Origin: Cryobacterium sp. Y57
GTDB taxonomy: Bacteria > Actinomycetota > Actinomycetes > Actinomycetales > Microbacteriaceae
Length of the DNA stretch: 64,000 nucleotides
Direction of reading: 5' to 3'
NCBI RefSeq assembly: GCF_002929505.1
Contig: NZ_PJJL01000066.1
Location: 32,810 to 96,809 of the forward strand
The notes beneath the pieces are model-generated. The model ran no database searches and was not told the origin of the DNA. It saw nothing but the letters and a program-made list of their open reading frames with translations. Shown piece by piece: positions 25,829-34,929 of this stretch. A program made the translations under genes and the position numbers. The number at the start of each line of letters is the position of its first letter. Position 1 is the first letter of the stretch.

Positions 25829-26832
25829 CAGCGAGGGGGGAGAAAGCCAACGCGGTCGTAGGCGGTGGCCAGGGTCTCATTGGCAACATCCGAGGCCCGG
25901 GCCGCGTTGGACGCGAGAACCCGGTCGAGCTCGGCCGGGTCATCCAGCAGTTCGGCCACGCGCTGGCGAATCGGATCGAAGGTACCCAGAACCACCTCGA
26001 CGAGTCCCTTTTTCAGGTCGCCGTACCCGCGGCCAGCAAATTCGTTTTCGATCGACTCGATCGATTGGCCGGCGAGCACGGAGTAGATCGTGAGCAGGTT
26101 GGCCACACCCGGCTTGTTCTCGCGGTCGAAGATTACGCCGCCGTCGGCATCCGTCACGGCCCGCATGATCTTCTTTCGAGTGACGCCGGGCTCATCGAGC
26201 AGCCAGATGATTCCGGCCTGCGACTCGGCCGACTTCGACATTTTCGACGTGGGATTCTGCAGGTCGTAGATCTTCGCGGTCTCCTTCACGATCGCCACTT
26301 CGGGAATCGTGAAGGTGTCGCCGAAGCGTGAGTTGAAGCGCAGGGCGAGGTCGCGGGTGAGTTCCACGTGCTGGCGCTGGTCTTCCCCGACCGGCACCAC
26401 CTCGGTTTGGTACAGCAGAATGTCCGCCGCCATCAGTGTCGGGTAGGCGAACAGGCCAACGGATGTCGCGTCGGCGCCGTGTCGCACGGACTTGTCCTTG
26501 AACTGCGTCATGCGACTCGCCTCACCGAAGCCGGTGATGGTGTTGAGCACCCAGGCCAGCTGGGCGTGCGCGGCGACGTGCGACTGCACGTACAGCGTTG
26601 ACGCCGACGGGTCGATCCCGGCCGCAATATACTGCGCCGCTGTGCGACGCGTGTTCTCGCGTAGCTTGGCGGGCTCCTGGGCGACCGTGATGGCGTGCAG
26701 GTCGACGATGGAGAAGAACGCGTCGTGCGTCTGCTGCAGCGACTTCCAGTTCAAAAGCGCGCCGATGTAGTTGCCGATCTGCAGGGACTCGGCGGAGGGC
26801 TGCATGCCCGAATACAGGCGGGGTTTGGTCAT
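25828..26832 (-). CDS. trpS: Tryptophan--tRNA ligase
   Basis: Class I aminoacyl-tRNA synthetase of 334 residues charging tRNA-Trp. The nucleotide-binding HIGH-like motif is [10 protein letters not shown] near residue 17, and the KMSKS loop is intact ([12 protein letters not shown], near residue 195). The tryptophan-pocket regions SIVDLHAIT and [25 protein letters not shown] are present. Length is normal for bacterial TrpRS. Its ATG overlaps the xthA stop by four bases, so it is translated from the same mRNA as xthA. Confidence 0.95.
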   Translation of the reverse strand: MTKPRLYSGMQPSAESLQIGNYIGALLNWKSLQQTHDAFFSIVDLHAITVAQEPAKLRENTRRTAAQYIAAGIDPSASTLYVQSHVAAHAQLAWVLNTITGFGEASRMTQFKDKSVRHGADATSVGLFAYPTLMAADILLYQTEVVPVGEDQRQHVELTRDLALRFNSRFGDTFTIPEVAIVKETAKIYDLQNPTSKMSKSAESQAGIIWLLDEPGVTRKKIMRAVTDADGGVIFDRENKPGVANLLTIYSVLAGQSIESIENEFAGRGYGDLKKGLVEVVLGTFDPIRQRVAELLDDPAELDRVLASNAARASDVANETLATAYDRVGFLPPR

Positions 26833-27686
26833 GAGTGTGCTTCCTTCGCGAGGTCATAGTCGACCACGACGGGGGAGTGGTCGCTCCAGCGCTGGTCGTA
26901 GGCGGCGGCCCGGTCGACCGCATAATTCAGAACGGATGCCGCCAGCTTGGGGCTGGCCAGATGGTAATCCAGGCGCCACCCGGTATCGGTGTCGAAAGCC
27001 TGCCCGCGCTGCGACCACCAGGTGTACGGTCCTGCAACCTCGCCGGCCCACTTACGGCCGACGTCTACCCAGCCGAGTCCCGCCCCCGCGTTGTACTCCG
27101 GCTCGCTTTCGCCGCCGAGGATACGGTCGAAATATTCCCGCTCCTCCGGGAGAAAACCCGCGTGCTTCTTGTTGCCGCGCCAGTTCTTGATGTCGAGGGT
27201 GCGATGGCCCACGTTGAGGTCACCCAGCACGAGCGCGAGCGGGCTGTGCTCGGTCAGCTCGGGCAGCCGGGCTAACATGGCGTCGAGAAACTTGTACTTC
27301 TCGATCTGCTTCGGGGTGTCGGTCTCGCCGGAGTGCACGTAGGTGCTCACGACGGTGATCATCTGGCCGTCGACCTCGTAGTCGGCTTCGAGCCAGCGGC
27401 CGGCGCTGTCGAACTCTTCGGCGCCGAGGGCAACCCGGTGAATGGATGCGCCCGCCCGGCTGGCGAGGGCGACACCGGCCCGGCCCTTGGCGGTGGCGGC
27501 GTCGTGCAGAATATTCCAGTCCGGCCCGAGCAACCCCTCGAGGTCTTCGGTCGAGGCGCGCACCTCCTGGATGGCCAGAATGTCCACGTCGCGCTGGTTC
27601 AGCCAGTCGCCCATTCCCTTGCGGTACGCGGCTCGTACCCCGTTTGTGTTGATGCTGGCAATGCGGAGCGGTTTGGCAGAAGACAT
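26829..27686 (-). CDS. xthA: Exodeoxyribonuclease III
   Basis: AP endonuclease and 3'-5' exonuclease of 285 residues in base-excision repair. The endonuclease/exonuclease/phosphatase fold motifs are [17 protein letters not shown], the metal-binding glutamate in [33 protein letters not shown] and the catalytic [16 protein letters not shown] lies exactly 6 nt before the ATG, indicating a leaderless mRNA covering xthA, trpS, the GNAT gene and the HAD remnant. Confidence 0.94.
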   Translation of the reverse strand: MSSAKPLRIASINTNGVRAAYRKGMGDWLNQRDVDILAIQEVRASTEDLEGLLGPDWNILHDAATAKGRAGVALASRAGASIHRVALGAEEFDSAGRWLEADYEVDGQMITVVSTYVHSGETDTPKQIEKYKFLDAMLARLPELTEHSPLALVLGDLNVGHRTLDIKNWRGNKKHAGFLPEEREYFDRILGGESEPEYNAGAGLGWVDVGRKWAGEVAGPYTWWSQRGQAFDTDTGWRLDYHLASPKLAASVLNYAVDRAAAYDQRWSDHSPVVVDYDLAKEAHS

Positions 27687-27692
27687 GGGTCA

Positions 27693-27698
27693 AGTCTA
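27693..27698 (-). promoter_or_regulatory. -10 hexamer of the xthA-trpS operon
   Basis: TAGACT on the minus strand sits exactly 6 nt before the xthA ATG at 27686. It lies in the 13-base gap after the YihY-type gene, whose last codons it nearly touches. Confidence 0.55.
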
Positions 27699-27699
27699 G

Positions 27700-28770
27700 T
27701 TAGGGCGCATCTGCCGAATCGGCCAGGGCGTAGTCCGCCACCCGCGCGTTTGCCGCCTTCAGCCGGCGGCCGGCGGCCCACCGGGCGTACCACGGCGACG
27801 CATCGAGGTCGGCCTTGGCTGCCGTGAGCTCGGCCTGCGCGGTCAACCGGAGGGCGTCGTGCATCCGTTTCTCCTGCCGGTCTGCGGCCTCATCGGCACT
27901 CAGCGTGTGCGGCGGAATGCCCGCGTCGGCCATGCCGACCGCGATCCACGAGGCGGCGATGAGCGTGACGGAACTCACGAGGTTGAACCAGACCAACAGA
28001 CCGATGATCACGGCGAAGGTCGCCAGCAGCGGGTTGCGGCTGGCGCCACCGAGGAGCACTCCACCGAGAATTTTCAGGAGTCCGAGCGCGACACCGCCGA
28101 GCAGTGCCCCGGCGAACAGCCGTGGCACCGGAATACGCACCCGCGACAGCACCCGGAACAGGCCGGCGAGGGTGAGCGTGTCGATGACGAGCACGACGGC
28201 CAGGCCGATGCCGCGAGCAGACGCCTCGTAGAAGAACGAATCCTGCGCAATCTGAAAGAGCCGAAACAGGGCGCCGAGCAGCGCGGTGCTCGCGACGGAG
28301 ACGAGCGCCGACACGACCAGGGCGAGCCCGAAGATCAGCCCCAGGCCGAGCTCGCGCAGCTTGACCCAGATGAAGAACGTGATCTGCGGTGGCATCCCGA
28401 AGACGGTGCGCACCGCCTGTGCGGTGGTCGAGAGCCAGCCGAGGGCGGTCAGGAGCAATCCCGCCAGGGCGATGGCGCCGGTCCAGGTGAGAATGCCAGC
28501 GGTGGCGAGTACCTTCGGATCGATGATGGCGTCGGTGCCGATCAGGCCCGGAACCGACTGGTTGATGATCGCGTACAGGGCGTTCAGCAGTCCCTGGTTC
28601 GCGGTGAGAAACAGGCCGGCGATGGAGAACCCCACCCAGACTGCCGCGAAGATGGCGAAGATGGCTTGGTACGACATCCCGCCGGCGAGGATGCCGCCAC
28701 CCACGTTGGTGAAGTGGGCGAATACCCGCACCGGACGCCACGCTTGGATGCGCGCCAGAAACTCTTTCAC
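27700..28770 (-). CDS. YihY/BrkB family integral membrane protein
   Basis: Membrane protein of 356 residues with six predicted helices. The family hallmark GGGILAGGMSYQAIFAIFAAVWVGF covers the first helix, WLSTTAQAVRTVFGMP the region after helix 2, and SVTLIAASWIAVG the last helix. The C-terminal 75 residues are cytosolic and Ala/Arg-rich (ADRQEKRMHDALRLTAQAELTAAKADLDA), probably helical. Despite the old RNase BN name, the family has no proven nuclease activity, and its function is unknown. The GTG start has TAAGCT exactly 6 nt upstream. Confidence 0.85.
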   Translation of the reverse strand: MKEFLARIQAWRPVRVFAHFTNVGGGILAGGMSYQAIFAIFAAVWVGFSIAGLFLTANQGLLNALYAIINQSVPGLIGTDAIIDPKVLATAGILTWTGAIALAGLLLTALGWLSTTAQAVRTVFGMPPQITFFIWVKLRELGLGLIFGLALVVSALVSVASTALLGALFRLFQIAQDSFFYEASARGIGLAVVLVIDTLTLAGLFRVLSRVRIPVPRLFAGALLGGVALGLLKILGGVLLGGASRNPLLATFAVIIGLLVWFNLVSSVTLIAASWIAVGMADAGIPPHTLSADEAADRQEKRMHDALRLTAQAELTAAKADLDASPWYARWAAGRRLKAANARVADYALADSADAP

Positions 28771-28776
28771 GGAGTT

Positions 28777-28782
28777 AGCTTA
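28777..28782 (-). promoter_or_regulatory. -10 hexamer of the YihY-type gene
   Basis: TAAGCT on the minus strand is exactly 6 nt before the GTG start at 28770. Confidence 0.5.
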
Positions 28783-28823
28783 ACGGGGCGTGTGGAGGGA
28801 CGTCGGCAAGCCTGGACGCAGAA

Positions 28824-28850
28824 TCACCCCCGTCGAATTGACAGGGGTGA
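28824..28850 (-). terminator. Terminator hairpin after sdhB
   Basis: TCACCCC pairs with GGGGTGA across a 13-nt loop, about 20 bases after the sdhB stop on the minus strand. The T-tract is weak. Confidence 0.55.
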
Positions 28851-28870
28851 CTCTTCACACAATCGAACAG

Positions 28871-29632
28871 TTACGCCTTGCCGCGCATAATGGCCTGCTT
28901 GACCTCGGAGATGGCCTGGGTCACCTGGATGCCGCGGGGGCAGGCATCCGTGCAGTTGAAGGTCGTGCGGCAACGCCACACGCCCTCCTTGTCGTTGAGA
29001 ATGTCGAGGCGCACGGCCGCATTCTCATCGCGGGAGTCGAAGATGAAGCGGTGCGCGTTCACGATCGCGGCCGGGCCGAAGTACTGGCCGTCGGTCCAGA
29101 AGACCGGGCAGCTCGACGTGCACGCTGCGCACAGAATGCACTTCGTGGTGTCGTCGAAGCGCGCGCGCTGGGCGACCGTCTGGATGCGTTCCTTGCCCTT
29201 GACCGGCGTGACGCTGTTCATCAGGAACGGCTGCACGGCCCGGAAGGAGTCGAAGAACGGCTCCATGTCAACGATGAGGTCCTTCTCCAGCGGCAGGCCT
29301 TTGATAGCTTCCACGTAGATGGGCTTGGTGATGTCGAGGTCTTTCATCAGCGTCTTGCAGGCCAGACGGTTGCGGCCGTTGATGCGCATGGCATCGGAGC
29401 CGCAGATGCCGTGTGCGCACGAGCGACGGAAGGTCAGTGAACCGTCCTGCTCCCATTTGATCTTATGCAGGGCGTCGAGCACGCGGTCGGTCGGGTATAG
29501 CTGCACATCGAAATCCTGCCAGTGCGGCTCGTCGTCGACCTCCGGGTTGAACCGACGAATAATAAGCGTCACCGTGAAGGATTTGATCTCCTCGGGAACG
29601 GCGGGCTTCTGATCAATCGTGGCGGAACTCAC
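28871..29632 (-). CDS. sdhB: Succinate dehydrogenase iron-sulfur subunit
   Basis: Electron-transfer subunit of 253 residues carrying the three Fe-S clusters of complex II. Ligands are visible for [2Fe-2S] (RRSCAHGICGSDAM plus RLAC), [4Fe-4S] (CILCAACTSSCP) and [3Fe-4S] (FNCTDACPRGIQVTQAI). The GTG start overlaps the sdhA stop by one base. It is the last gene of the sdhCDAB operon, followed by a hairpin. Confidence 0.95.
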   Translation of the reverse strand: MSSATIDQKPAVPEEIKSFTVTLIIRRFNPEVDDEPHWQDFDVQLYPTDRVLDALHKIKWEQDGSLTFRRSCAHGICGSDAMRINGRNRLACKTLMKDLDITKPIYVEAIKGLPLEKDLIVDMEPFFDSFRAVQPFLMNSVTPVKGKERIQTVAQRARFDDTTKCILCAACTSSCPVFWTDGQYFGPAAIVNAHRFIFDSRDENAAVRLDILNDKEGVWRCRTTFNCTDACPRGIQVTQAISEVKQAIMRGKA

Positions 29633-31458
29633 TAGTACTTCCTCTCCATCGGCTGGTAACGGGTGATGACAACCGGTTTCCAGTCGAGTTTGATGTGGTC
29701 GGCGGCATCCGCGCTCATGGCGTCACCCTTGAGGTAGGCCATGGTGTGCTTGAGGTAGTTCTCGTCGTCGCGCACGAGGTAATCCTCACGCTGGTGTCCG
29801 CCGCGGCTTTCCTTGCGGTTGCGGGCGGAGTAGACGACAACCTCAGCGAGGTCGAGCAAAAAACCCAGTTCGACCGCCTCGAGCAGGTCGGTATTGAAGC
29901 GTCGGCCCTTGTCCTGCACACCGATGTTCTTGTACCGCTCACGCAGCAGGTGAATGGTCTCGGTGACCTCAGCGAGGGACTCGTCGGTGCGGAACACCTG
30001 GGCCTTCTTATCCATCTCTTCCTGCAGAATCTTGCGCAGCACAGCAATGCGTTCGGTTCCCGTCGATGAGCGGATGCCCTCCAGCAGTTCGCGCACCTCC
30101 TTGGCCGGGTCTTCCGGCAGGGGCGTGAACGAGGCCGTCTTGACGTACTCGACCGCGTTGTTGCCGGCGCGCTTGCCGAACACGTTGATGTCCAGCAGCG
30201 AGTTGGTGCCGAGGCGGTTGGAGCCGTGCACCGAAACGCAGGCGCATTCACCGGCGGCGTACAGGCCGGGAACGACCTCTCCGTTGTTGCGCCAGACCTC
30301 GGCCTTCACGTTGGTGGGGATTCCGCCCATCGCGTAGTGCGCGGTCGGCATGACCGGCACCGGTTCGGTGACCGGGTCAACGCCGAGGTAGGTGCGGGCG
30401 AACTCGGTGATGTCGGGCAGCTTGGTCTCGAGCAGTTCCTTGCCGAGGTGCGTGCAGTCGAGGTATAGGTAGTCCTTTTCCGGTCCGGCGCCGCGACCCT
30501 CAGCGACCTCCTTGAGCATGCAGCGCGAGACGATGTCACGCGGGGCGAGGTCCTTGATGGTCGGCGCGTAGCGTTCCATGAAGCGTTCACCGGAGGCGTT
30601 GCGCAAAATGGCGCCTTCACCGCGGGCTCCCTCGGTCAAGAGGATGCCGAGCCCGGCCAGGCCGGTCGGGTGGAACTGGAAGAACTCCATGTCCTCGAGT
30701 GGGAGACCCTTGCGCCAGACGATACCGACGCCGTCACCGGTGAGGGTGTGCGCGTTCGAGGTGGTCTTGTAGATCTTGCCGAAACCGCCGGTGGCGAAGA
30801 TGAACGCCTTGCCCTGGAAGACGTGCAACTCGCCGCTCGACAGGTCGAGGGCGACCACGGCCGATGGCTGGTCGACGCCATCGACGTTGGTCATGACGAG
30901 GTCCAGCACGTAGTACTCGTTGAAGAAGTTGATGCCGCGCTTGACGCAGTTCTGATACAGCGTCTGCAGAATCATGTGGCCGGTGCGGTCGGCGGCATAG
31001 CAGGACCGGCGAACCGGGCTCTTGCCGTGGTCGCGGGTGTGGCCGCCGAAACGACGCTGGTCGATCTTGCCCTCCGGCGTGCGGTTGAACGGCAGGCCCA
31101 TGTTCTCAAGGTCGATGACCGCGTCGATGGCTTCCTTGGCCAGAATCTCGGCGGCGTCCTGGTCGACCAGGTAGTCACCGCCCTTGATCGTGTCGAAGGT
31201 GTGCCACTCCCAGTTGTCTTCCTCGACGTTGGCCAGGGCGGCAGCCATGCCGCCCTGAGCCGCACCGGTGTGCGAACGCGTCGGGTAGAGCTTGGAGATG
31301 ACCGCTGTGCTGGCGTGGGGGCCGGCTTCGATGGCGGCACGCATACCAGCCCCACCCGCTCCCACAATGACGATGTCGTGCTGGTGGTAGTGCACGCCGT
31401 CTACGACGGTGGACTCCGGAGCCGGATTGGGAACGGCGGGTGAAGTGGAAGAAGTCAT
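29632..31458 (-). CDS. sdhA: Succinate dehydrogenase flavoprotein subunit
   Basis: Catalytic subunit of 608 residues oxidising succinate to fumarate. The FAD-binding loop is [15 protein letters not shown], and the histidine covalently attached to FAD lies in [16 protein letters not shown]. Active-site regions are [31 protein letters not shown] and [20 protein letters not shown]. Length is typical of actinobacterial type A/B enzymes. It sits 17 bases after sdhD and overlaps sdhB by one base. Confidence 0.96.
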   Translation of the reverse strand: MTSSTSPAVPNPAPESTVVDGVHYHQHDIVIVGAGGAGMRAAIEAGPHASTAVISKLYPTRSHTGAAQGGMAAALANVEEDNWEWHTFDTIKGGDYLVDQDAAEILAKEAIDAVIDLENMGLPFNRTPEGKIDQRRFGGHTRDHGKSPVRRSCYAADRTGHMILQTLYQNCVKRGINFFNEYYVLDLVMTNVDGVDQPSAVVALDLSSGELHVFQGKAFIFATGGFGKIYKTTSNAHTLTGDGVGIVWRKGLPLEDMEFFQFHPTGLAGLGILLTEGARGEGAILRNASGERFMERYAPTIKDLAPRDIVSRCMLKEVAEGRGAGPEKDYLYLDCTHLGKELLETKLPDITEFARTYLGVDPVTEPVPVMPTAHYAMGGIPTNVKAEVWRNNGEVVPGLYAAGECACVSVHGSNRLGTNSLLDINVFGKRAGNNAVEYVKTASFTPLPEDPAKEVRELLEGIRSSTGTERIAVLRKILQEEMDKKAQVFRTDESLAEVTETIHLLRERYKNIGVQDKGRRFNTDLLEAVELGFLLDLAEVVVYSARNRKESRGGHQREDYLVRDDENYLKHTMAYLKGDAMSADAADHIKLDWKPVVITRYQPMERKY

Positions 31459-31475
31459 ATGTGTGTGTGCAGCTC

Positions 31476-31928
31476 CTAGAGGGACTTACAGAACGAGGCG
31501 ACGAGGTCGGCGGGCGCACCGGCGGGGCAGGGATCGAAGGTGAACACCACAAGGGTGCCGAGCACGATCAGCGAGACAACACTGACCAGAATGGCAACCT
31601 TGAGGATGCCGCGGCTGATTCGCGAGGTCGCGTAGTCATTGACCAGGGTGCGCATACCGTTGCCGCCGTGAATCAGGGCAAGCCAGAGCATGATGACGTC
31701 CCAGACCATCCAGAACGGGTTGGTTAGCTTACCGGCGACGAACGCGAAGTTCAGGGCGCTGACGCCCTCGCCGATCATGAGGTTGACGAACAGGTGGCCG
31801 AAGATGAGCACGACCAGCACGACGCCGGAGACACGCATGTAGATCCAGCCCCACTTTTCCCAGTTGACACCGCTCTTCTTGGTGGAGCGGGTGTACGGGC
31901 TGCGGGGAGCTTCGATTGTTGAAGTCAT
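31476..31928 (-). CDS. sdhD: Succinate dehydrogenase membrane anchor subunit
   Basis: Membrane anchor of 150 residues with three helices. [20 protein letters not shown] contains a histidine likely to bind haem b or quinone, and [18 protein letters not shown] is the second conserved region. ATG 31928 is chosen because the cytosolic start MTSTIEAP fits the family; upstream in-frame codons overlap sdhC. Function follows from position between sdhC and sdhA and from helix pattern, as sequence conservation in this subunit is low. Confidence 0.88.
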   Translation of the reverse strand: MTSTIEAPRSPYTRSTKKSGVNWEKWGWIYMRVSGVVLVVLIFGHLFVNLMIGEGVSALNFAFVAGKLTNPFWMVWDVIMLWLALIHGGNGMRTLVNDYATSRISRGILKVAILVSVVSLIVLGTLVVFTFDPCPAGAPADLVASFCKSL

Positions 31929-31939
31929 AATGTCGCCCC

Positions 31940-32353
31940 CTAGTGGCTGAACACGTTGATGAGGTGGCGCGGTACGAAGCCCAGCATGGTGACGACCCAC
32001 AGGCCGATGACGACGTAGAACAGTACCCGCTGGTACTTGGCGTTCCAGAAGTCGATCAGAATGATCCGCAATCCGTTGAACGCGTGGAACACGATGGCTC
32101 CGACAAGTGCGACCTCACCGAGACCCATGATCGGCGTCTGGTATTGCGCGATAACAGCGTTGTACGCTTCGGGACTGACCCGCACGAGCGCCGTGTCGAG
32201 AATATGAACAAGCAGAAAGAAGAAAATCGCGACGCCCGTGATGCGGTGCAATACCCACGACCACATCCCCGTGTTACCCCGATACAGGGTGCCGGCGGGG
32301 CGACGTGACGTCGTCTTCTGCTGAGAATCTAGGGTTCCTGCCGTCTGTGGCAT
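31940..32353 (-). CDS. sdhC: Succinate dehydrogenase cytochrome b556 subunit
   Basis: Haem-binding anchor of 137 residues with three membrane helices. The SdhC signature is MWSWVLHRITGVAIFFFLLVH (Arg and His at the quinone site), and FHAFNGLRIILIDF holds the second conserved histidine. The ATG at 32353 is preceded by GGGAGGG, a strong ribosome-binding site, so the TTG two codons earlier is rejected. It is the first gene of sdhCDAB. A possible promoter (TTGTAG, 16 nt, TATAGC) lies at about 32404-32431 on the minus strand. Confidence 0.92.
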   Translation of the reverse strand: MPQTAGTLDSQQKTTSRRPAGTLYRGNTGMWSWVLHRITGVAIFFFLLVHILDTALVRVSPEAYNAVIAQYQTPIMGLGEVALVGAIVFHAFNGLRIILIDFWNAKYQRVLFYVVIGLWVVTMLGFVPRHLINVFSH

Positions 32354-32453
32354 GAACAACCCTCCCTGGCTGAATAATGGCTCTCTAATGAGACCGAGAA
32401 TGCGCTATAAGCACATGTGATTATTCTACAAGCGCGCCGCCCGCTCGTGTCAG

Positions 32454-32470
32454 TTAGGTTGCCCTAACGT
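32454..32470. promoter_or_regulatory. Iron-box-like inverted repeat upstream of sdhC
   Basis: TTAGG-TTGC-CCTAA is a perfect 5-bp inverted repeat whose left half matches the DtxR/IdeR half site. The spacing (4 nt) is shorter than in the two genuine iron boxes of this window. It overlaps the 3' end of the glycosyltransferase gene. Confidence 0.25.
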
Positions 32471-33648
32471 TGCAGCGAGGGCGGGACGTGCGTGCCGGCG
32501 CGCACGGCCAGACGCTCGTCGACGGCTTGCTCGTAGTACTCGACCAGTTCGGCGCAGACCGTCGGCCAGGAGCGCCCCAGCACTGCGCGACGCCCAGCTT
32601 CGCCCATGCGTGCCCGCAACATCGGGTCACGTGCGAGCTGGCACACCCAGTGCCGCAGGTCGGAGTCGTCGTCCGGCCGAAACAGGTAGCCGTTCACGCC
32701 GTGGGTCACGAGGTCGATCGGTCCACCAGCGTGCGGGGCCACCACGGGCAGGCCGGCGGCGTGCGCCTCTTGCAGCGTCTGACCAAAGGTTTCCTCGGTA
32801 CCCGCGTGCACGAACAGGTCAAAGCTCGCGTAGGCAACGGCAAGTTCGCGGCCCGACAGGCGTCCGAGCCAGGTGACGGGCATGCCCGAGAGAGCGCGCC
32901 GAATGGACGGGACGCTCGGCCCGTCTCCGACGAGAGCTAGACGGATGCCCGGGACCCCGCGCAGCGCACGCAGTCGCTCCACCTGCTTCTCCGGGGCCAT
33001 GCGGCCGACATACCCGACAATCACGTCACGTTCAGCGCCAGAGCCCGTCGGTGCTTCGTGCTGCGGCGCAATTCGTTCCCGCAGGGCGGCGACCGCCGGG
33101 TCATTCTTCAGATTCGGGTGGAACCCGGCGAGATCGACGCCGCGAGTCCACATCGCCAGACGGGGAACGCCGAGGCGCAGCAGGGCAGCCATCGACGACG
33201 ATGACGGAACGAGAGTGCGGGTGGCGCCCTCGTGCACCCACTTCACGAACCGCCAGGCCAGGGCCGTGGCGGGACCGAGGTGGTTTCGGTGCGCGTAGCC
33301 GGCGACATCCGTCTGAAAGATTGCAACCGAGGGAATGTCGAGCCGGTTGGCGGCGCTGATGCCTTGGGCGCCGAGCAGAAACGGCGAGGCTGCGTGCAGG
33401 ACATCGGGCCGAAAGTCAGCGAGCAACTTCTGCACCTGCGGGCTCGGCATGCCGACCGGAAATTCACGGTAGTTGACCGCCGAAACGGTGTGCACTGGAA
33501 AACCGGAGTACTCGACGGGGGCGCCGTGGGGGGCGATGACCATGGCCTCATGACCGGCGGCAGCCAGGTGCTCGAGCACCTGGCAGACGCTCGTGGTCAC
33601 GCCGCTCACGGTGGGGAGAAAACTTTCGCTGATTACTGCAATCCGCAT
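32464..33648 (-). CDS. GT4 family glycosyltransferase (GDP-mannose-dependent mannosyltransferase-like)
   Basis: GT-B glycosyltransferase of 394 residues resembling MgtA/PimB-type alpha-mannosyltransferases of actinobacterial glycolipid synthesis. The N-terminal acceptor domain begins MRIAVISESFLPTVSGVTTSV. The donor domain has VGYVGRMAPEKQVERL and the GT4 nucleotide-sugar motif HAGTEETFGQTLQEAHAAGLPVVAP (EX7E). It is divergent from manC, which makes GDP-mannose, supporting mannose as donor. The ATG at 33648 has TACCCT 6 nt upstream; in-frame sequence further upstream lies antisense to manC and is not real. Confidence 0.86.
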   Translation of the reverse strand: MRIAVISESFLPTVSGVTTSVCQVLEHLAAAGHEAMVIAPHGAPVEYSGFPVHTVSAVNYREFPVGMPSPQVQKLLADFRPDVLHAASPFLLGAQGISAANRLDIPSVAIFQTDVAGYAHRNHLGPATALAWRFVKWVHEGATRTLVPSSSSMAALLRLGVPRLAMWTRGVDLAGFHPNLKNDPAVAALRERIAPQHEAPTGSGAERDVIVGYVGRMAPEKQVERLRALRGVPGIRLALVGDGPSVPSIRRALSGMPVTWLGRLSGRELAVAYASFDLFVHAGTEETFGQTLQEAHAAGLPVVAPHAGGPIDLVTHGVNGYLFRPDDDSDLRHWVCQLARDPMLRARMGEAGRRAVLGRSWPTVCAELVEYYEQAVDERLAVRAGTHVPPSLQR

Positions 33649-33654
33649 GATTTG

Positions 33655-33660
33655 AGGGTA
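33655..33660 (-). promoter_or_regulatory. -10 hexamer of the glycosyltransferase gene
   Basis: TACCCT on the minus strand is exactly 6 nt before the ATG at 33648. Confidence 0.4.
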
Positions 33661-33732
33661 AACAACGAGCATTGCCGCCGAGTAACGGGCGCGTGAACAG
33701 TGGTCTCGCGCCGTCGTAGTGCGGGCGCCGGA

Positions 33733-33738
33733 TAGTCT
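33733..33738 (+). promoter_or_regulatory. -10 hexamer of manC
   Basis: TAGTCT lies exactly 6 nt before the ATG at 33745, with no ribosome-binding site. Confidence 0.55.
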
Positions 33739-33744
33739 GGGCCC

Positions 33745-34866
33745 ATGATTACGTCCTCTGAGCCCATCGACCGCCTGTACAGTGTGATTCCCGCCGGCGG
33801 CATCGGGTCCCGACTGTGGCCGCTGTCGCGAGCGGACGCCCCCAAATTTCTGCACGACCTCACCGGCTCGGGCCAGACGCTGCTGCGCGACACCTGGGAT
33901 CGTCTGGTTCCGCTCTCGAGCGAGCAGCGCATCATGGTCGTCACCGGACGGGCGCATCGTGCTGCCGTTGAACAGCAGTTGCCCGAACTGACCGACCCGA
34001 ACGTCGTTCTCGAGAGCGAACCGCGCGACTCGACCGCCGCGATCGGCCTCGCGGCGGCAATCTTGCAGCTGCGCGAACCCGGAGTGATCATCGGATCGTT
34101 CCCGGCGGACCAGGTCATCAAGGGCGACGCCCTGTTCCGCTCGGCCGTGACCGAGGCGGTGGCTGCGGCGGATGCCGGCTATATCGTCACGATCGGCATC
34201 CGGCCGACCGAAGCCGCGATCGGCTTCGGCTACATCAAGAGCGCCGCCGCGCTGGCGGTCGATGGCGCCCCGACCGCACTGGCCGTCGACTCCTTCGTGG
34301 AGAAGCCGAGCCCCGAGGTTGCTGAACGGTACCTCGCCGATGGCAATTACCTGTGGAACGCGGGGATCTTCATCGCCCGCGCCGACCGCTTGCTGGACGA
34401 GATCGCGTCGACTGAGCCCGAGTTGCACGCCGGGCTCATGAGGCTCGCCGAGGCATGGGACACCCCGGCCCGCGGCGCCATGGTCGATCAGGTCTGGCCG
34501 CGCCTGAAGAAGATCGCCATTGACTATTCGGTCGCTGAACCGGCCGCGGCGGCCGGCAAGCTCGTGGTGATTCCCGGCCAGTTCGACTGGGACGACGTCG
34601 GCGACTTCGCGTCGATCGCCAAGCTGCATTCAGGAGGCAGCAAGTCCAACCTCGCCATCCTCGGCGACGGTGCCCGGGTGCTCGCCGACTCGTCGAGCGG
34701 CATCGTGGTCAGCAACACCGGCCGCATGATCGCGCTGATCGGTGTCGAAGATATTGTCGTGATCGACACGCCCGACGCGTTGCTGGTCACCACGAGTGCG
34801 AACGCCCAGAAGGTCAAGGCGGTCGTCGACGCGTTGAAGCTCTCGGGTTCGAGCGATGTGCTCTAA
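33745..34866 (+). CDS. manC: Mannose-1-phosphate guanylyltransferase
   Basis: Nucleotidyltransferase of 373 residues making GDP-mannose from mannose-1-phosphate and GTP. The signature loop is IPAGGIGSRLWPLSRADAPKF near residue 15. Further motifs are ESEPRDSTAAIGLAAA, FPADQVI, FVEKPSPE and YLWNAGIFI. It lacks the C-terminal phosphomannose isomerase domain of bifunctional enzymes. Divergent from a mannosyltransferase-like gene, it supplies the donor for mannolipids or glycan. It has a leaderless-type promoter. Confidence 0.92.
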   Translation: MITSSEPIDRLYSVIPAGGIGSRLWPLSRADAPKFLHDLTGSGQTLLRDTWDRLVPLSSEQRIMVVTGRAHRAAVEQQLPELTDPNVVLESEPRDSTAAIGLAAAILQLREPGVIIGSFPADQVIKGDALFRSAVTEAVAAADAGYIVTIGIRPTEAAIGFGYIKSAAALAVDGAPTALAVDSFVEKPSPEVAERYLADGNYLWNAGIFIARADRLLDEIASTEPELHAGLMRLAEAWDTPARGAMVDQVWPRLKKIAIDYSVAEPAAAAGKLVVIPGQFDWDDVGDFASIAKLHSGGSKSNLAILGDGARVLADSSSGIVVSNTGRMIALIGVEDIVVIDTPDALLVTTSANAQKVKAVVDALKLSGSSDVL

Positions 34867-34929
34867 ACCTGTACCGGTGTTCGGCTCGCACTGACTAGAA
34901 TTCCAGATCATGCTTAAGGGAGTGTCTTT

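Noticed and set aside
33649..34629. N-terminal extension of the glycosyltransferase across manC
   Set aside because: The extra 327 codons are antisense to manC and lack any fold; the GT4 protein begins naturally at MRIAVISESFLP with a -10 element 6 nt upstream.
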